A stretch of 64,000 nucleotides of DNA from positions 102,175,115 through 102,239,114 of the forward strand of contig OY986435.1 of assembly GCA_963920525.1 (NCBI GenBank). The letters run 5' to 3'. Source of the DNA: Dichetophora obliterata (lineage: Eukaryota; Arthropoda; Insecta; Diptera; Sciomyzidae). The position numbers and the translations under genes are program-made. Below, in pieces: positions 33,511 to 45,570 of this stretch. A model generated the notes under the pieces. That model did no database searches. It saw nothing but the letters and a program-made list of their open reading frames with translations, and was not told the origin of the DNA. Within the stretch, counting starts at the first letter, position 1, and each line of letters opens with the position of its first letter.

Positions 33511-34481
33511 TCACACATGTCCTTATATTCGGTAATTGTTCGACAAACCAGTCTAAACGATTTCAGTTGTAAATTTTTTAAACTCAACTAAGACTTTGTA
33601 TCTTTTACGAATAATGCGTAAGGTCAACCTGCAAATGAATTTTTTAGTAAATACTGCGAATGTAATGAAACAAATTACGAAGTTATTCCTACGAGAAATT
33701 GACGAATGTTAAGGAATGATATCCCTTATTAGTCGAAGATCATTGTTCGTAGCAACAGATGGTAAGGTGCATTTAATTCAATAACTGATATAAACTTTGA
33801 CGATAACCAAAATTATTTTTTAAAGTCATTGACCCATTATCATAGTCAAAATAAAGTCGACTTTAAATTTAGTGCAAGCTTTTTGACAACAAAATACATT
33901 GAAAAACTGTCAAAAATCGCTTATACTAAATGGGCCATTGTAAACAAGCAGAAGACAAAGTAAATAAATTTAATAAAAAAATTAATGTTTTCCAAAAAGT
34001 CGGCTTATTTTTCTATCATAAAGATAATCCAAATGGAATTTTTTTTCATTTTTCGTAATAAACTTAATAAAATTACAAACAATTCTACAGCATTTAAATT
34101 TAAGAAATTTGCAGGCGAGAGCAAAGCTTCCAATTCACAAGCGAAAGAAAAAAATAGGAAATTTAATAAAGTTGGCCAATTTTGGATCAAGGATTAATTT
34201 TTTAAAAAACCTCATATTAAGCAAACGATTTTACATTAATATACGTTATAATCAAAAGTTTTTTGTGACGAACGTAAATTGGAGACTCGATTTCAAACAA
34301 TTATTTTATACTTCTTAAAATTCACACTATTTAGCAGCGCCCACCTAGTTTGAGAATTTTCTGTACTTTTTTCGCGTCACATGCTTATATTAAACCAGGA
34401 TTCGGAATCAAGCCTTGCAGGAGGTTCTGGAATATGTTAAGAAAATATATGAAACCCAAAACATATCTAATATACATGTAC

Positions 34482-34511
34482 CTCTTTATTTATTTATTTA
34501 TTTATTTATTC
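34482..34511. repeat. TTTA microsatellite
   Basis: About seven tandem TTTA units. This could be the minus-strand tail of a lost LINE insertion, since the CR1-like LINE at 22.5 kb ends in the same repeat, but no LINE body adjoins it. Confidence 0.7.
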
Positions 34512-35292
34512 ATACGTTTTTAATTAAAAAAAATACATTTTTAAATCATTCAGATAATAGGTATATTTTCTTACTTGATTGTAGGAACTTGCAAACTGCT
34601 TGATTCAAGATGGAAAAATAAATAAGAAGATTGGTGTCAATGCCGTGTGAGACCCGGTGAAAAATATCTCCCTTAGCATGCGGAGAACATTTCAAGAATA
34701 GCGATAACTCAAAATTTAATTTTTGCGAATGATAGGCTTTTGACCTCCTAAATCTAAATCTGAAAAATTTTAGTCCACTCGAAATTGGTTTAAGAGTTAA
34801 AGACTTCCCAAGTTAAAAAATGGCTTAAAAATTAAGTTTTTTTCAGTTTAAAAAAAAAAATAAATATTGTTTAATATTAAGAAATTTTTGTATTCTAATT
34901 TTATAAGTTGAAATGCTGGGGCTCGATAGTAATTAATGCGATTTCATTTAAGGATATAGGCCTCACATTATTTAATTTATTAAACTATTTAAAATATTTG
35001 CTTTAGCAAAAAATTACTGAAATTTATTACATGACAAAAAATTAAATAAAATTTTTAAATATTTCGGACGAGAAAGATTTTTACACCATCTTTAAAATTA
35101 TATTAGATTTGCTAATAAGTACAAGCGTGTGTCAACTGGTGTCGTTGACATCGCATATCATATTCACAAAATTAGTATTAATAACCGTAGTAAATAGCAT
35201 TCTATATGTTACATTTTGTTTATGATCATTCTAGGTTCAATTACGCCTTTGCCCCCTCTAGAACAAATCCTGCGTACGCCCTCGCCCTGCAA

Positions 35293-35701
35293 TAAGAATT
35301 CATTTTATGTAACATGTGTGTATATAGTATATTGTGATGGTGAAATTTCTTACAAATAGTAAAATATGAAAAATTCCTTTTATTTTTATACCAAAACTAT
35401 TTTGAAATCTCGAAGACTACAGATTTTCTCAGTTCAACGTATTTTTGTATGAAAAGTCGTTGATTAAAAATAACGTTATACAGCAATTCCATTTCAAATG
35501 TACAAGAAAATAAAAAATGACGGAATGAATTATTTCTTTTATTTATTATTAACAAATTTCCTTATGTAATTTTTTTTCTCCTCTTTTAACTCTTCTGCTT
35601 GTCTGTACTCTTTATCACGATGCCTAAAATTAACTCTCCTTGTTTTTCACTCCCATGTTAGGCTCTAATCATTCGTCTGTTGGCGCTATGTAAACCATAA
35701 G
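35293..35701. other. Spacer between two hAT-like units
   Basis: AT-rich, no gene recognised. Confidence 0.35.
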
Positions 35702-36089
35702 GTTTTAATCAGGGAACGAAAATAAACTCTAACGTTTCGTTCGTTAAGGTAGTAAAGCGTTCATTTGAGAGAACTGAACGTTTATGTTGTGTAGCATTCA
35801 TTATCAAGGCCATTATTCGGTTGAGTTCAAGTTGCATACTTGAACATAAACATCATTGTTCCGTAGTATAAGCTACACTAAAGAACCTTATGAGAAGCGT
35901 TGTTTGAGAGACTGAGAAAGCAGAGAGAAAAACATTTTATCTTTGTTCAAGCACATGCTGCGTGTCAAGGGCGCATCCAGTTTTGTAGGTAGCATACATT
36001 TGCAGGGCGCTCTTGTTTTAGTATGAATAATCAAAGCATTTTTTTAGCTATTCAGTTTATTTATTTTTATACTCTTTCTAACGCCCATA

Positions 36090-36200
36090 AAAAGGCGTGT
36101 CTGGTTTAGAAGATATATTATATATTCTTGATCAGCATCACTAACTGGGCCGATTTAGCCGTTTCCGTCTGTTTGTCTGTCTGTCGACACGACTCTTTTT
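36090..36200. repeat. Dispersed fly repeat fragment
   Basis: The phrase 'agatatattatatattcttgatca' followed by 'gccgatttagcc' and 'gtctgtttgtctgtctgtc' is of a type widely scattered in fly intergenic DNA. The repeated GTCTGT unit is directly visible. No ends defined. Confidence 0.5.
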
Positions 36201-38454
36201 TTAACACAGCTGCTAAGAAAATCTCAGTTTATTTTATTAGTGCGTGTTATCACGTTATGACTGGAGAATTCAGAAAATAAAATATTAATTTTTCTTTGTT
36301 ACATGTAAGTAAGTTCACTTGCATAATATAATTTTTTTATAGAATATAAGACTACTGTTTAATGTTTATGGAATTGTGTTTCAATTGTACATGTTAAGGT
36401 CATGAAATCACGCATTCCTTCGAACAGCCATATATGGCTTCTGACGGAAATGAAACCACTTTTTTACATAAAGTTTTGTTTGTGTATCTGGTTATTCCAT
36501 TTTAAACAAACTCAGAAAAAAGTTCAACTTTGAAATAAAAAACACAGGTATTTGTTTTAAAATCTAAAATTTAGTTAGTTTTAAGGAAATTATTTCTTTA
36601 AACAATATCAATTTATTGCATCTATTTAGCATTTATTTCAAAAAATTAAGAATTTGGATTACAAAGTAAAATTTTATTTGTTTTATTTTTTATATTGATT
36701 TTAAAAATTAATTACACACTCAGACTACAATCAAAGAAATTTATTTTTTCAAATTTTTTTTGCAAATGGAAATTATTCTTTCAGAAAGAAAGAAATTTTC
36801 TTTAAAGGAATAAACTATTTCTTTGTTTGGAATTTATTTCTTTATTTTAAAGAAAAGTTTCCATTTAAAAAAAAAAAAAAAATTGCGCTGAAACAAATAA
36901 ATTTTTTAATATTGAGTAAATGTTCTTTGATTTTAGTATGCTTCTTTTCTCAGTGAATAAATCCATAAAAAAATTTTAGCTGGATCATAAACCGTGTAGT
37001 AGTGGGTTAAGATTCTATCTAAAAATAAAGATGAAGTGCGGAAATTAGTGGCTAGGTAGAAACAACGCCTAACTCCCAAAAAATCACTTTATAACAAGTT
37101 TTTTTCTCTTAAAAAGTCTCCAAATTTATTTAAATGTTTTGAAATTTTTACATGTTTCGATAATTAAAACTCACCATATTCATCACTATTTTTGTAATGT
37201 AAAACAATCTTTATAGAAAGTACTTAGGTATTTATAATTAATATTAGAAAAGAGAACATCTAAATGGTTTAAAGATATCTGACTGACACTGCAACGATTT
37301 CACTTCAACGTCTCTTAAGTCCTTTCAATGGCTAGGCTAAGCCGAAATATTTTTTTTTAGGTTAATACTCCTGTCATAACGGTTCTAAAAAAGATGAAGA
37401 AACATACCTTTGATTTTTACCTGCGCTACTTACTCTTAATTTTATTATCATTTTAAAATCATTTTAAAATTTAAAAAATCCTCTTAATTATATTATCATT
37501 TTATTGTCATAAAAAGTAAGAAAAAACATTAATATGATTTCTGTACGGTTGGTTTTTCTTACAAAATAGGACAAAAACCAAATCCAATTGACTTTAATGT
37601 CAAATATCTCTCCAAATTTATTTTTGTCATGTTGGTACATTGTTTTTTATAGAACCAAATTAATTAAAAAAAACCGTTGCAAGATAATATTAAAAATTAC
37701 TTTCTGTCGTGACCAATATATTGGACAAATTCACTGAAAGAGTTTATATATGCTTTAGCGCTCGGCCCTTCCTGTTCAGCAAGATCCGAGTGCGGCCCCT
37801 TGTGAATTTTACTATATTAGTGCGAACCAGTGATCTGCAAGCTATGGCATTTTCGCTACTTGCAATCTACCCTCAACAAATACAGTGACAGTCTGACCGC
37901 ACTACGCAAGCGCTGCGATTGTTGTGTCGAACATACTTGCAACATTGAAGCCAACTGTGTATGAGCGTGTCGTAAGACCACAATAATGCATGTTCGAGTT
38001 GTTGGTTTGATAACCAGCGGAGGGTCTTTTCAACTTCTGGTATGCAATGGTAAGTATGGTCATTTACAAGCAACAAAACAAAGACATAAAGCGTAACTCC
38101 TGCATAAAAAAACCAGCGCTTATTTTGTTCTCCGAACACAAAGTATTTGCAGTAACATTGCAGTTACTTTGCGTGACTTTTGAGAGCTTGTAGCTCATAA
38201 GCTAATGGTTCAATTGAGCTGATTTCTTTTTTTAAAATAAATTCTAAAGTTTAATTGAGTGAGCAATAAAATTTGTTTAGTAAACTTTTAAAGATATTTA
38301 TTGAATTTAGTTTTTTAAGAAATTATATCAGACTATACTTTACTATAAAACACCTTTAATCACTGATTTTGATAAGATTTTGTATGCATGCAGATCTTTA
38401 ATAAAGCTACAACTTTTGTTCAATTGTTCAAAATTTTGAAATAATAGAAAACTG

Positions 38455-39180
38455 ATAACTGACGTTTAAAACTCTTGAAAAGACATATTATTAGGTGGCA
38501 ACTCTATTATTTCAAAATTTTATAATTTTGAAATTCTGACAACGGATTCGGATTCAGCGACCCATTTTTGGTGTAACTTTTTTTTGCCAGCCCCGAATTC
38601 ATAAAACTACAATTAATTAAAGTGGCAACCCTATCCACCATCTTGAATTTTAAAATTCCGACTTTAGATTCGAAATCAGCGACCCCTTAACACAGATAAA
38701 TGACTTTCAAAACTCTTGAAAAGACATATTATTAGGTGGCAACCCTATTATTTCAAAATTTTATAATTTTGAAATTCTGACAATGGATTTGGATTCAGCG
38801 ACCCATTTTTGGTGTACCTTTTTTTTTGACAGCCCCGAATTCATAAAACTACAAAAAATTAAGGTGGCAATCCTATCCACCATCTTGAATTTTAAAATTC
38901 TGACTTTAGATTCGAAATCAGCGACCCCTTAACACTGACAAATCACGTTTAAAACTCTTAAAAATACATATTATTAGGTGTCAATACTGTGGTAAAAATT
39001 TAGGTGGCAACCCTAACTTCCATCTTAAATTTTAAAACTGTGACATTATATTCGAAATCAAATCCGTTGTCAGAATTTCAAAATTACAAGAATTCGCAAA
39101 AATGAAAAAAATCTAGGTGGCAACTCTATCCGCCATCTTAAATTTTAAAGTTTGACATCATCTTCGAAATAAGTTATCCC
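38455..39180. repeat. Tandem repeat of about 240 bp, three units
   Basis: A phrase containing 'aaaactcttgaaaagacata' and 'ttattaggtggcaa' starts at about 38461, 38702 and 38941, giving a period near 240 bp. Units 1 and 2 are highly similar; unit 3 is diverged and shortened. Each unit contains 'gcgacccatttttggtg' or 'gcgaccccttaacac' segments. Non-coding. It lies inside the 6.3 kb hAT unit and could be a satellite seed. Confidence 0.8.
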
Positions 39181-39889
39181 TAAAACTTCCTAAAACTATT
39201 TACTCTATTCATACTGAAGTAATCTACAAACACTTGAGTAAAAATGCAGTGTACGCGCTGATTTCATCGTTCGTAAGCTTACTTTTGTATCACTGCTTAG
39301 CCGAAGTTGAAATCAACCTGCAATGGTACACGAGGCAGTAGCTCAAAATAATGCATAATTATAACGATTGCCGTTCGTGCGCTGTGGTTTATACACATAA
39401 TTATTTTATGCAAACTTCTATACTTTCCAATGAAGTCGAAGCACACATCACACAGTGTTTGACTTTGGTACAATTGGCTAATGCAACATGCTTGATGTTG
39501 TAAGTGAACTCGATGGCGTAGAATATGTTGCATGGTATTAATGATATTGAAGTCATACAAAAACCAAGTATGTACTGAGTGTGAAAGCAGTTGCAGTTCA
39601 TCGCTGCAGGTCTCTGGTGCGAACTAACACAAATAAGATGATTGCTGAACTTTCATGGAATTACACCGCACAGTGGTGCCATACTGTTTCATGTAGGAAT
39701 AAAATAGAAGGATTCGTCATTGACCAATAAAATTATGCGTGTGAGTTATAATTAAAAAACAAACAAACCCGCCCCAAACCGCGACTACTTTCCATGTAAC
39801 ACAAAAACTATGAACGCTACATACTTTTGTTGTAGATATAGTAAAACAGCTCTTTAAAAAAAGTATACGAATTTATTTATTCTTTTGTT

Positions 39890-40110
39890 CGTTTAAGATA
39901 GGTTCGCAGCCAATTATTTTAAATGTTAATATTAACTTTAAGATTGTAAGCAAAATACAATTTCAATTCATAAGGAATTAAATTTTTTAATTTAAGCTAT
40001 CACTCTGCTCTGTCAAAAATAATATTAGCATTTATTTACCCTCTTGGTTTCTTTTAAGCAGGTTCGCAGCCAATTGTTTTAATTTTAATATCACCTTAAA
40101 GGCTTAAGGG
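39890..40110. repeat. Short direct duplication
   Basis: A phrase with 'aggttcgcagccaatt' followed by 'ttttaa' and 'ttaatat' occurs at about 39898 and 40060, roughly 160 bp apart, with moderate divergence. Confidence 0.5.
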
Positions 40111-42004
40111 TTATAACAAAATTGTCACTAGAAAACTATTTGATTCCGCGTTCACACCACTGTGCAACTCTTCCTGATTCTCAATGCTATGAATAGAGAA
40201 TAATGATGCAATAAAACAAAAACAATTCGACAGTGTAAGCGTCATCCCAGTGGTAAATGAACTCATTACATAACATCTTAATTTCTTCTTACGATGTAGA
40301 TGACACTCCTATTTAAAAGTATTTCGATTTTTTTATTGCGTACTTTTATTTTTTTTTATTATTTGGCGTAATCTAAAGTAATCGTGAATTTTTTTTGGTT
40401 ATTTGTAATTTTAATCAATTACTAATAGAATTTTTTTTGCATTAGAATTGTTTTATCATTACAACTATTTTTTAAATATAATGTAATTGATTACTAGTCG
40501 TGATCGAAATTTCCCAGCTAAGGTTTGAACTTTAAAAAAGCAAGCAGTTTTATTATAGTATACTTCTTTTATTTGGAACACACAAAGTCTTACCAGCGGG
40601 AAAAAATTATTGCTTCTGCTCAGAGTTGCCAAGTTAGCAATATTATAAGCTAACATATTTTTTCGGAATTTATCTTGAAGTTTTGGGTGTATCTGTCTAT
40701 GATATATTTCGGTCTTTTTTTCACAAATGGATTTCAATGACAAGTAAATATAATAATAATTTATTATTTATAATAATAATAATGTAATAATTTTTGCAGT
40801 TTAAAAAAAAACATAAGTAAACTGCATTTACTACTGTTATTTCCATGTTATTTAAAAAATTTACAATAGTGAAAATGACAGCTCTTTAAATTTAATCCAA
40901 AATAAAAGAAAAAACCGTTTGTAAGTAATTTAACGTGTATCTATCTTAACTCAAAATATTAGCAAGTATAAGTATGGTATTTTTCAATTAAATATTAAAT
41001 ATTTGATATAAAAAATCAATTTCACTTTATTTTTAATAATAGTTGACACAGAAAAAACGCGTTCGCTAGTATTAGACGTTGGGCAAATAGTTAACAGAGC
41101 ATCAAGGAGACACTCAAGCTTTTTTGTTCTTTTCTGAAAGCGATCTAAACAGTAAATGTAAATCTTCTACGAGTCAATCTACACGCTGGTCACCGAATTG
41201 ACAACCCTAATCTTCTAGCTTTTTCTAGCTTGTTTTGAAAAGTGAATATTTTTTATAAATAATTATTTAAAGTTTTCAATGCTTGTTTTTAAGTGTGTTG
41301 CCGGTTTTTTTTTAAGAAACAATAGAAAAATTGTTTGTTCCGATCTGTTAAGGTTTTAATGTTAGCGCATTCTTATGAATAAAATATTTGCAAATTAAAA
41401 TTTTAATTTACGCAAAATAAAAACCTATAAGTGTATTTAATAACATAGAATGGAAAGGTAAGCAAAAAGCGCAATGAACATTGTAAAAACAGAGCATGAA
41501 AAAAAAAATAGAATTGCATATGCGTAATGTGATATAGTGTTTATTGAAAAAGATTTAAAACATGTATTTTGCTATTGCTGTGACATACCAGAAGGCTTCT
41601 TGATATTTAATATTTCAAAACCCCGTGTCTGTATATAAATATTACGATTCATCTGATGATGAGGGAATTTTTGCACAAATAGAGTTAAATATCCAAGAGT
41701 TGGTTGAAAATACATTTTTTACATTATATATATAATATTATACATATGAAAAAGTGTTGGCAACACTGATTCTGAGACCCAAAATGAGAGAGAATAGCCT
41801 ACGTAAAAAATATCGTATGCCGAATGTGTTGAGTAGAGAGTATGCAAACATAATTATAATGTAGTGTATGCCATGCTGTCGAACGATACAGAAAAATAAC
41901 ATTTATGTTCGTCTGCACTGACATATACGCAACCGAACGGAAATTCATGCCATGCGAGGCACATTAAAATATCGTACGGTTTATTTTCGTTCCCTGGTTT
42001 TAAT

Positions 42005-42091
42005 ACAGGTGTTATGCACTTAATATACTGACCTTAATGAAGTTCATTTTAATGCCCAGAGCTTGAATTCGTCTAAACTGGACTACATTAA
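42005..42091 (+). pseudogene. LINE endonuclease N-terminal relic
   Basis: Plus-strand translation gives HFNAQSLNSSKLDYI, the typical first motif of a LINE endonuclease. The coding continues on the other side of the MITE at 42092-42626, which therefore interrupted it. Both pieces belong with the relic at 42630-43637. Confidence 0.6.
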
Positions 42092-42626
42092 CAGCCCTAT
42101 TCTGGCAGCTTAACTAAGCTCACCACATTAACAAAATAGTTAATATTAACAATTTGTTAAGGTTTCGTATTCTGCTGCAAATTTAAAAGCTCTTTTCCTT
42201 ACAGTTTTGTTAATAACAGAAAGAGTCTTAACAACGAACGAAATGTATGTGCTTAGATAGAAAATTGTTGTGAAAATAATAAAAAAATATAAATTATAAT
42301 ATAGTATTGAGTTTAAATACATTAAACTGAAAAATGGAAGAATTTTTACTTATTTTAAGTGTTTATAATGAAATCTTTCAGTAGCCGTGGCAAATTTTTC
42401 AAGAGCTTGCAAGGTCACAAGCTGCACTCGAACATCTGTATATATAGCGCATCTCTTCTTTCAATAGGCATATCGATTTTCACCATGCATGGTGAACTTT
42501 AAAAGCTTTTTAAGCTTTTCTGTTGTTAATGATTTTTAAGAATACCAACATTTACATTACAAAACAATTAGCTTAACAAGAGCTCCTTAACTATTTCTTG
42601 TTAAGCTAACAACCAGAATAGGGCTG
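42092..42626. mobile_element. Harbinger-like MITE (AGCCCTATTCT family), copy B
   Basis: The left terminus CAGCCCTATTCTGG and the exact inverted right terminus are flanked by TAA (42089-42091, 42627-42629). It is 535 bp, nearly identical to copy A in reverse orientation. It sits inside a LINE endonuclease relic. Confidence 0.8.
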
Positions 42627-42629
42627 TAA

Positions 42630-43637
42630 ATATGTCTTTAAAGACTATATAAATGATTCCATCTGTGATATTATTAATTATAAGTTGTTCAGAAATGATA
42701 GATATGACCAAAAAGGGAGGAGAAATTGCTGTTTACTGCAAAAATAATCTGACAGCCAAAATAATAAGTAAATCAAGTGGACATGGAATTGAGTTCCTAA
42801 ATTTAAGTATATCTGACAAGAACACCAAAATTTTGTTATCATGTGTGTATAACCCCAATAAATGTGGATCCTTTGTTTTGTGAACTGACTAAATATATTA
42901 CCAATCATGACGTTATCTTATTATGTGGTGATTTTAATGTTAATATGTTGTCGAATGACTCAGTAAAACAATCGTTATACGATAAAATTTCTACGTTAGG
43001 ATTATCTGTTGTTAATAAAACTTTGCCTACTCGGTTTTCTAATAATTCCAATCCAAGCCTTCTTGGTTACTTTATTTTTTCTGATTCGTCTCTTGTTTCT
43101 TTGTTTGATCAGATCTATTTTCTCTCTGATCATGACTAAATTTTTTGTACGTTAAATGTTAATTTGTCTCGTAATGTTTCTTCTAACTCATTTTCTTATC
43201 GTGATTTCAAACACATTAACTATCCGTCTTTGTTCAATGACATATCCTTGATTTCTTTAAATGAATGTTATCGCTGTTAACATTACGTTAATGACAGACT
43301 TAGTGCCTTCTTAACTCCTATTAAATACCTCTTTGAAAAACATGTTCCTCTGCGTACTTATCGTGTGAAAAATGTGTCTTGTCCTTGGTTTTCCCAATAT
43401 GTTCTCAAAGCAATTAAAAATAGAAACAAGTTGCATAAATTATGGAACTCTATAATTAAACCCTGAACTTAATTAAACATAATTAAACTCGTAAACCCAT
43501 CACCTTAAAACTGGGAGCGAGAAACGAGGCTGTTTTAATAACAAAGCAGTCTAAGGCTAGATACTTCTCAGCTAAGCTTAACCTATCCTTACTTTCAAAA
43601 ACATTGTGGGCTCATATTACAAAACTGGGGGCGTGTG
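42630..43637 (+). pseudogene. LINE endonuclease relic, second part
   Basis: In shifting frames the plus strand reads KLFRNDRYD, GGEIAVYCKNNLTAKI, LLSCVYNPNK, VILLCGDFNVNML and a final LSDHD. These are the ordered motifs of a LINE endonuclease, here with GDFN and SDHD preserved. It is followed by linker sequence with HVPLRTY and CPWFSQYVLKAIKNRNKLHK. Several frameshifts and stops make it non-functional. It is cut at 43637 by a hAT insertion and resumes at 45343. Style is CR1/jockey-group; the clade is not certain. Confidence 0.7.
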
Positions 43638-43859
43638 CAAGCGCGTCGGAAGCTAATTTCATCTGGGGGGCAGTACAAATGGTGGTGCAAAAAAAAGTTC
43701 ACCAAAATTTCTTCAAAGAAACATAAATGTGAATAAACAAATTTTTTATTTTAGTTTAAAATAAAAAAAAATATAAAAATATATAAAAAATATTAAAATT
43801 TCATTATTTTTAAAATTTCTTCCGATTTCAATATTAGAGATCATTCTTTAAAGGATCTT

Positions 43860-44200
43860 TCATATGGTAATATGAATATATAAGAAATAATGGTTGCTTT
43901 TATAAAGCAAGACTAGGTATATCTTTACATGGTTTAAATGCAATAAGGTACAAAAAGTTATATCAATTTGAATTATTCCAAAATGTTTCTTTCTGTCCTT
44001 GCGAGAAACAAACTCTTTCACCACCTCCATCGAATTCAATTCTTCGGTTTTATCTTTGTGAATGTGTATAAGTGCCGCATGAGTGAGTCGTTTCTGTGTC
44101 ATAGTTGCTCGAAGATACGTTTTAAGTCGTCTTAGATGAAGCTGCTGATGCAGGCACAGTTAAAAGCAAAGCAACAAGTTTTTCAACTTCATTTAATAGT
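43860..44200 (-). pseudogene. hAT transposase C-terminal remnant
   Basis: Minus-strand translation shows LLNEVEKLVALLLTVPASAASS, then after a break MTQKRLTHAALIHIHKDKTE and a short LNSMEVVKEFVSRK run. This is the usual C-terminal dimerisation segment of hAT transposases of the ZMYM1-like type: VPASxxSS, then R-L, then a final basic stretch. The frame is broken near 44105-44150. A further minus-strand frame at 44205-44387 may be diverged upstream coding. The catalytic core is absent or unrecognisable. Confidence 0.6.
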
Positions 44201-44435
44201 TTTTTTACAGTAACCGAAATCTTCGCAAATTGGGATACAATGCCACTAATTTCAAGGTGTTTGGCCAGGCAATTGCTTCAGCAATTTCATCTGCAAAAAA
44301 GTCATCTGCATAAAGATCAAGTTTTGTTTTTAGATTTTGTTCAGAAGGCACTTTTCCGTTGAAGGCTTCGATTACAATATTTTCCAACGATTCCAGAGTG
44401 TCATGATCTGTTTAAGTGTACAATAAGATTTACAA

Positions 44436-44518
44436 AGTGCCAGTTTACACTAGCTTCACTCAACCGACTCACCGAATGTTAAATCAAAGTGAGTCGGTTG
44501 AGTGAAGCTGGTGTAAAC
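44436..44518. repeat. Near-perfect hairpin
   Basis: Arms of 31 bp, beginning AGTTTACACTAGCTTCACTC, are inverted copies with about two mismatches around a 16 bp loop. It lies within the hAT element and may be a separate very small MITE; no clear target duplication. Confidence 0.7.
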
Positions 44519-45342
44519 TTGCAAAAATAAAAAAAAAGTAAAATATCAACCTGTTTGATCGAATCTAGCCGTTATCTCATTTGAGAAAAGATCTAAAATT
44601 TCGAAATAATCTTTTCGTAGCCGATCATATAATGGCAACTGTACTGAAGGAACCGGATTTGATGTTTCTTCAAAGCGTCGTAGAGGCTTTCGTATGGTCC
44701 AAAACATTGGACAAACATGGCAGATTGTACAACATGTAGTACCATGCGTAAGCTAAAACGATAATCGAAATTTTTGGTTTTTTTCTGTCGATTGTACAAT
44801 ATTGTACAACTATGTAAAATTACTGCTCAATTGTTAGGGCAACTAAAAGTTGCTTAGCTATTAGCCGGATGTGTTCTGCTTGAGAGCGTGCAATTAATGA
44901 TGTTGTTTTACAACTTAGATCGTTCGAACGCTCAATCAAATAGTCCCATTAGTTTTCCATCTAACTTATCGTACAACATGTCGTCCAATATGGAAAGCCC
45001 CTAAGAACATGTCAAATTTTTTCTTACCAGAGTTGCAAAATTAACAAGCATTAAGCTACATACTTAAGGGTGCTTTTAAACTGAAGTGGTGGGTTTGCAG
45101 TAGAAACTCTACATTTTGTTCTATCTTTTTGCAAACACAGAGAAAGAAAATGGTTATCCGCAAGCATGCTTATGAAGAAGAGAGAAATAAGAGGAAAATA
45201 TATAATACAAAAATATTATCGTTGTAAAAAAAAATGATAATTTGAATAACTTTTGAAGTTTTCCTTTTAAATTGTTTATCTAGCTAAAAAAGTGGGGGCA
45301 ACTGCCCCCCTTTCCCCCGCTTCCGACGCCAATGGGCGTGTG

Positions 45343-45570
45343 ATAAGAACAACTCTGACTGCGAAATTGACCCTGAAACACTAAATAGTTTTTTCTTAGA
45401 CAATTCTTCTCTAATGACTGATAATAATTTGCATATCACAATATGTCCATCCAGCAATCTTTAAATTTTGTGCCTGTTAATGAAGTTGACGTCGGTAAAT
45501 GTGTGATGCTGTTAAAATCGAATGCGGTGGGTGAAGACGAAATTGCTATTAAGTTCATAAAAATCATATT
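45343..45570 (+). pseudogene. LINE relic, start of reverse transcriptase
   Basis: This is the continuation of the relic after the hAT insertion. Plus strand reads NEVDVGKCVMLLKSNAVGED followed by EIAIKFIK, the conserved beginning of a LINE RT domain. It stops abruptly at the RTE-like insertion. Beyond that insertion (after 51357) only 3'UTR-like AT-rich DNA with an AATAAT-type tail follows, so the rest of the RT is missing. Confidence 0.6.

Larger units (their letters stand above)
28222..35284. mobile_element. Candidate large hAT-like unit containing nested elements
   Basis: The left end CATTGGCGTCCGCAGG and the right end read inward (CGAGGGCGTACGCAGG) match at 12 of 16 positions, and G/C-rich strings follow both (AAGCGGGCGC...GCCCCC and AGAGGGGGC). 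The flanks are ccctacaa (28214-28221) and ccctgcaa (35285-35292), 7 of 8 identical. The left terminus resembles that of the hAT at 43638-45334. The 7 kb length is explained partly by the nested element at 29091-32872. No hAT transposase frame was found. Confidence 0.5.
33194..35284. other. Interior of hAT-like unit, right part
   Basis: AT-rich with no gene recognised. It contains a SINE relic at 33415-33510 and a TTTA microsatellite at about 34482-34511. Frames at 33985-34197 and 34415-34603 show no motif. Confidence 0.35.
35710..41996. mobile_element. Large hAT-type unit (6.3 kb)
   Basis: Inverted termini CAGGGAACGAAAATAAAC are identical for 18 bp and flanked by a perfect 8 bp duplication GTTTTAAT (35702-35709 and 41997-42004). 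Length is 6287 bp, large for hAT. No frame inside resembles a transposase: 37873-38139, 39297-39601 and 40465-40743 on the minus strand are short and unrecognised. The inside holds a tandem array at about 38455-39120. It may be a non-autonomous carrier of foreign DNA or an old element with further insertions. Confidence 0.75.
43638..45334. mobile_element. hAT element, ZMYM1-like, decayed
   Basis: The left end CAAGCGCGTCGGAAGC and the right end read inward (CATTGGCGTCGGAAGC) lead on both sides to GGGGGGCAGT. The perfect 8 bp duplication GGCGTGTG flanks it (43630-43637, 45335-45342). It is 1697 bp. The minus strand holds C-terminal transposase pieces. It was inserted into the LINE relic. Confidence 0.85.

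Noticed and set aside
39660..40165. Inverted CACAGTGGTG pair as another hAT element
   Set aside because: The match is only about 11 bp and the flanking 8-mers do not agree.
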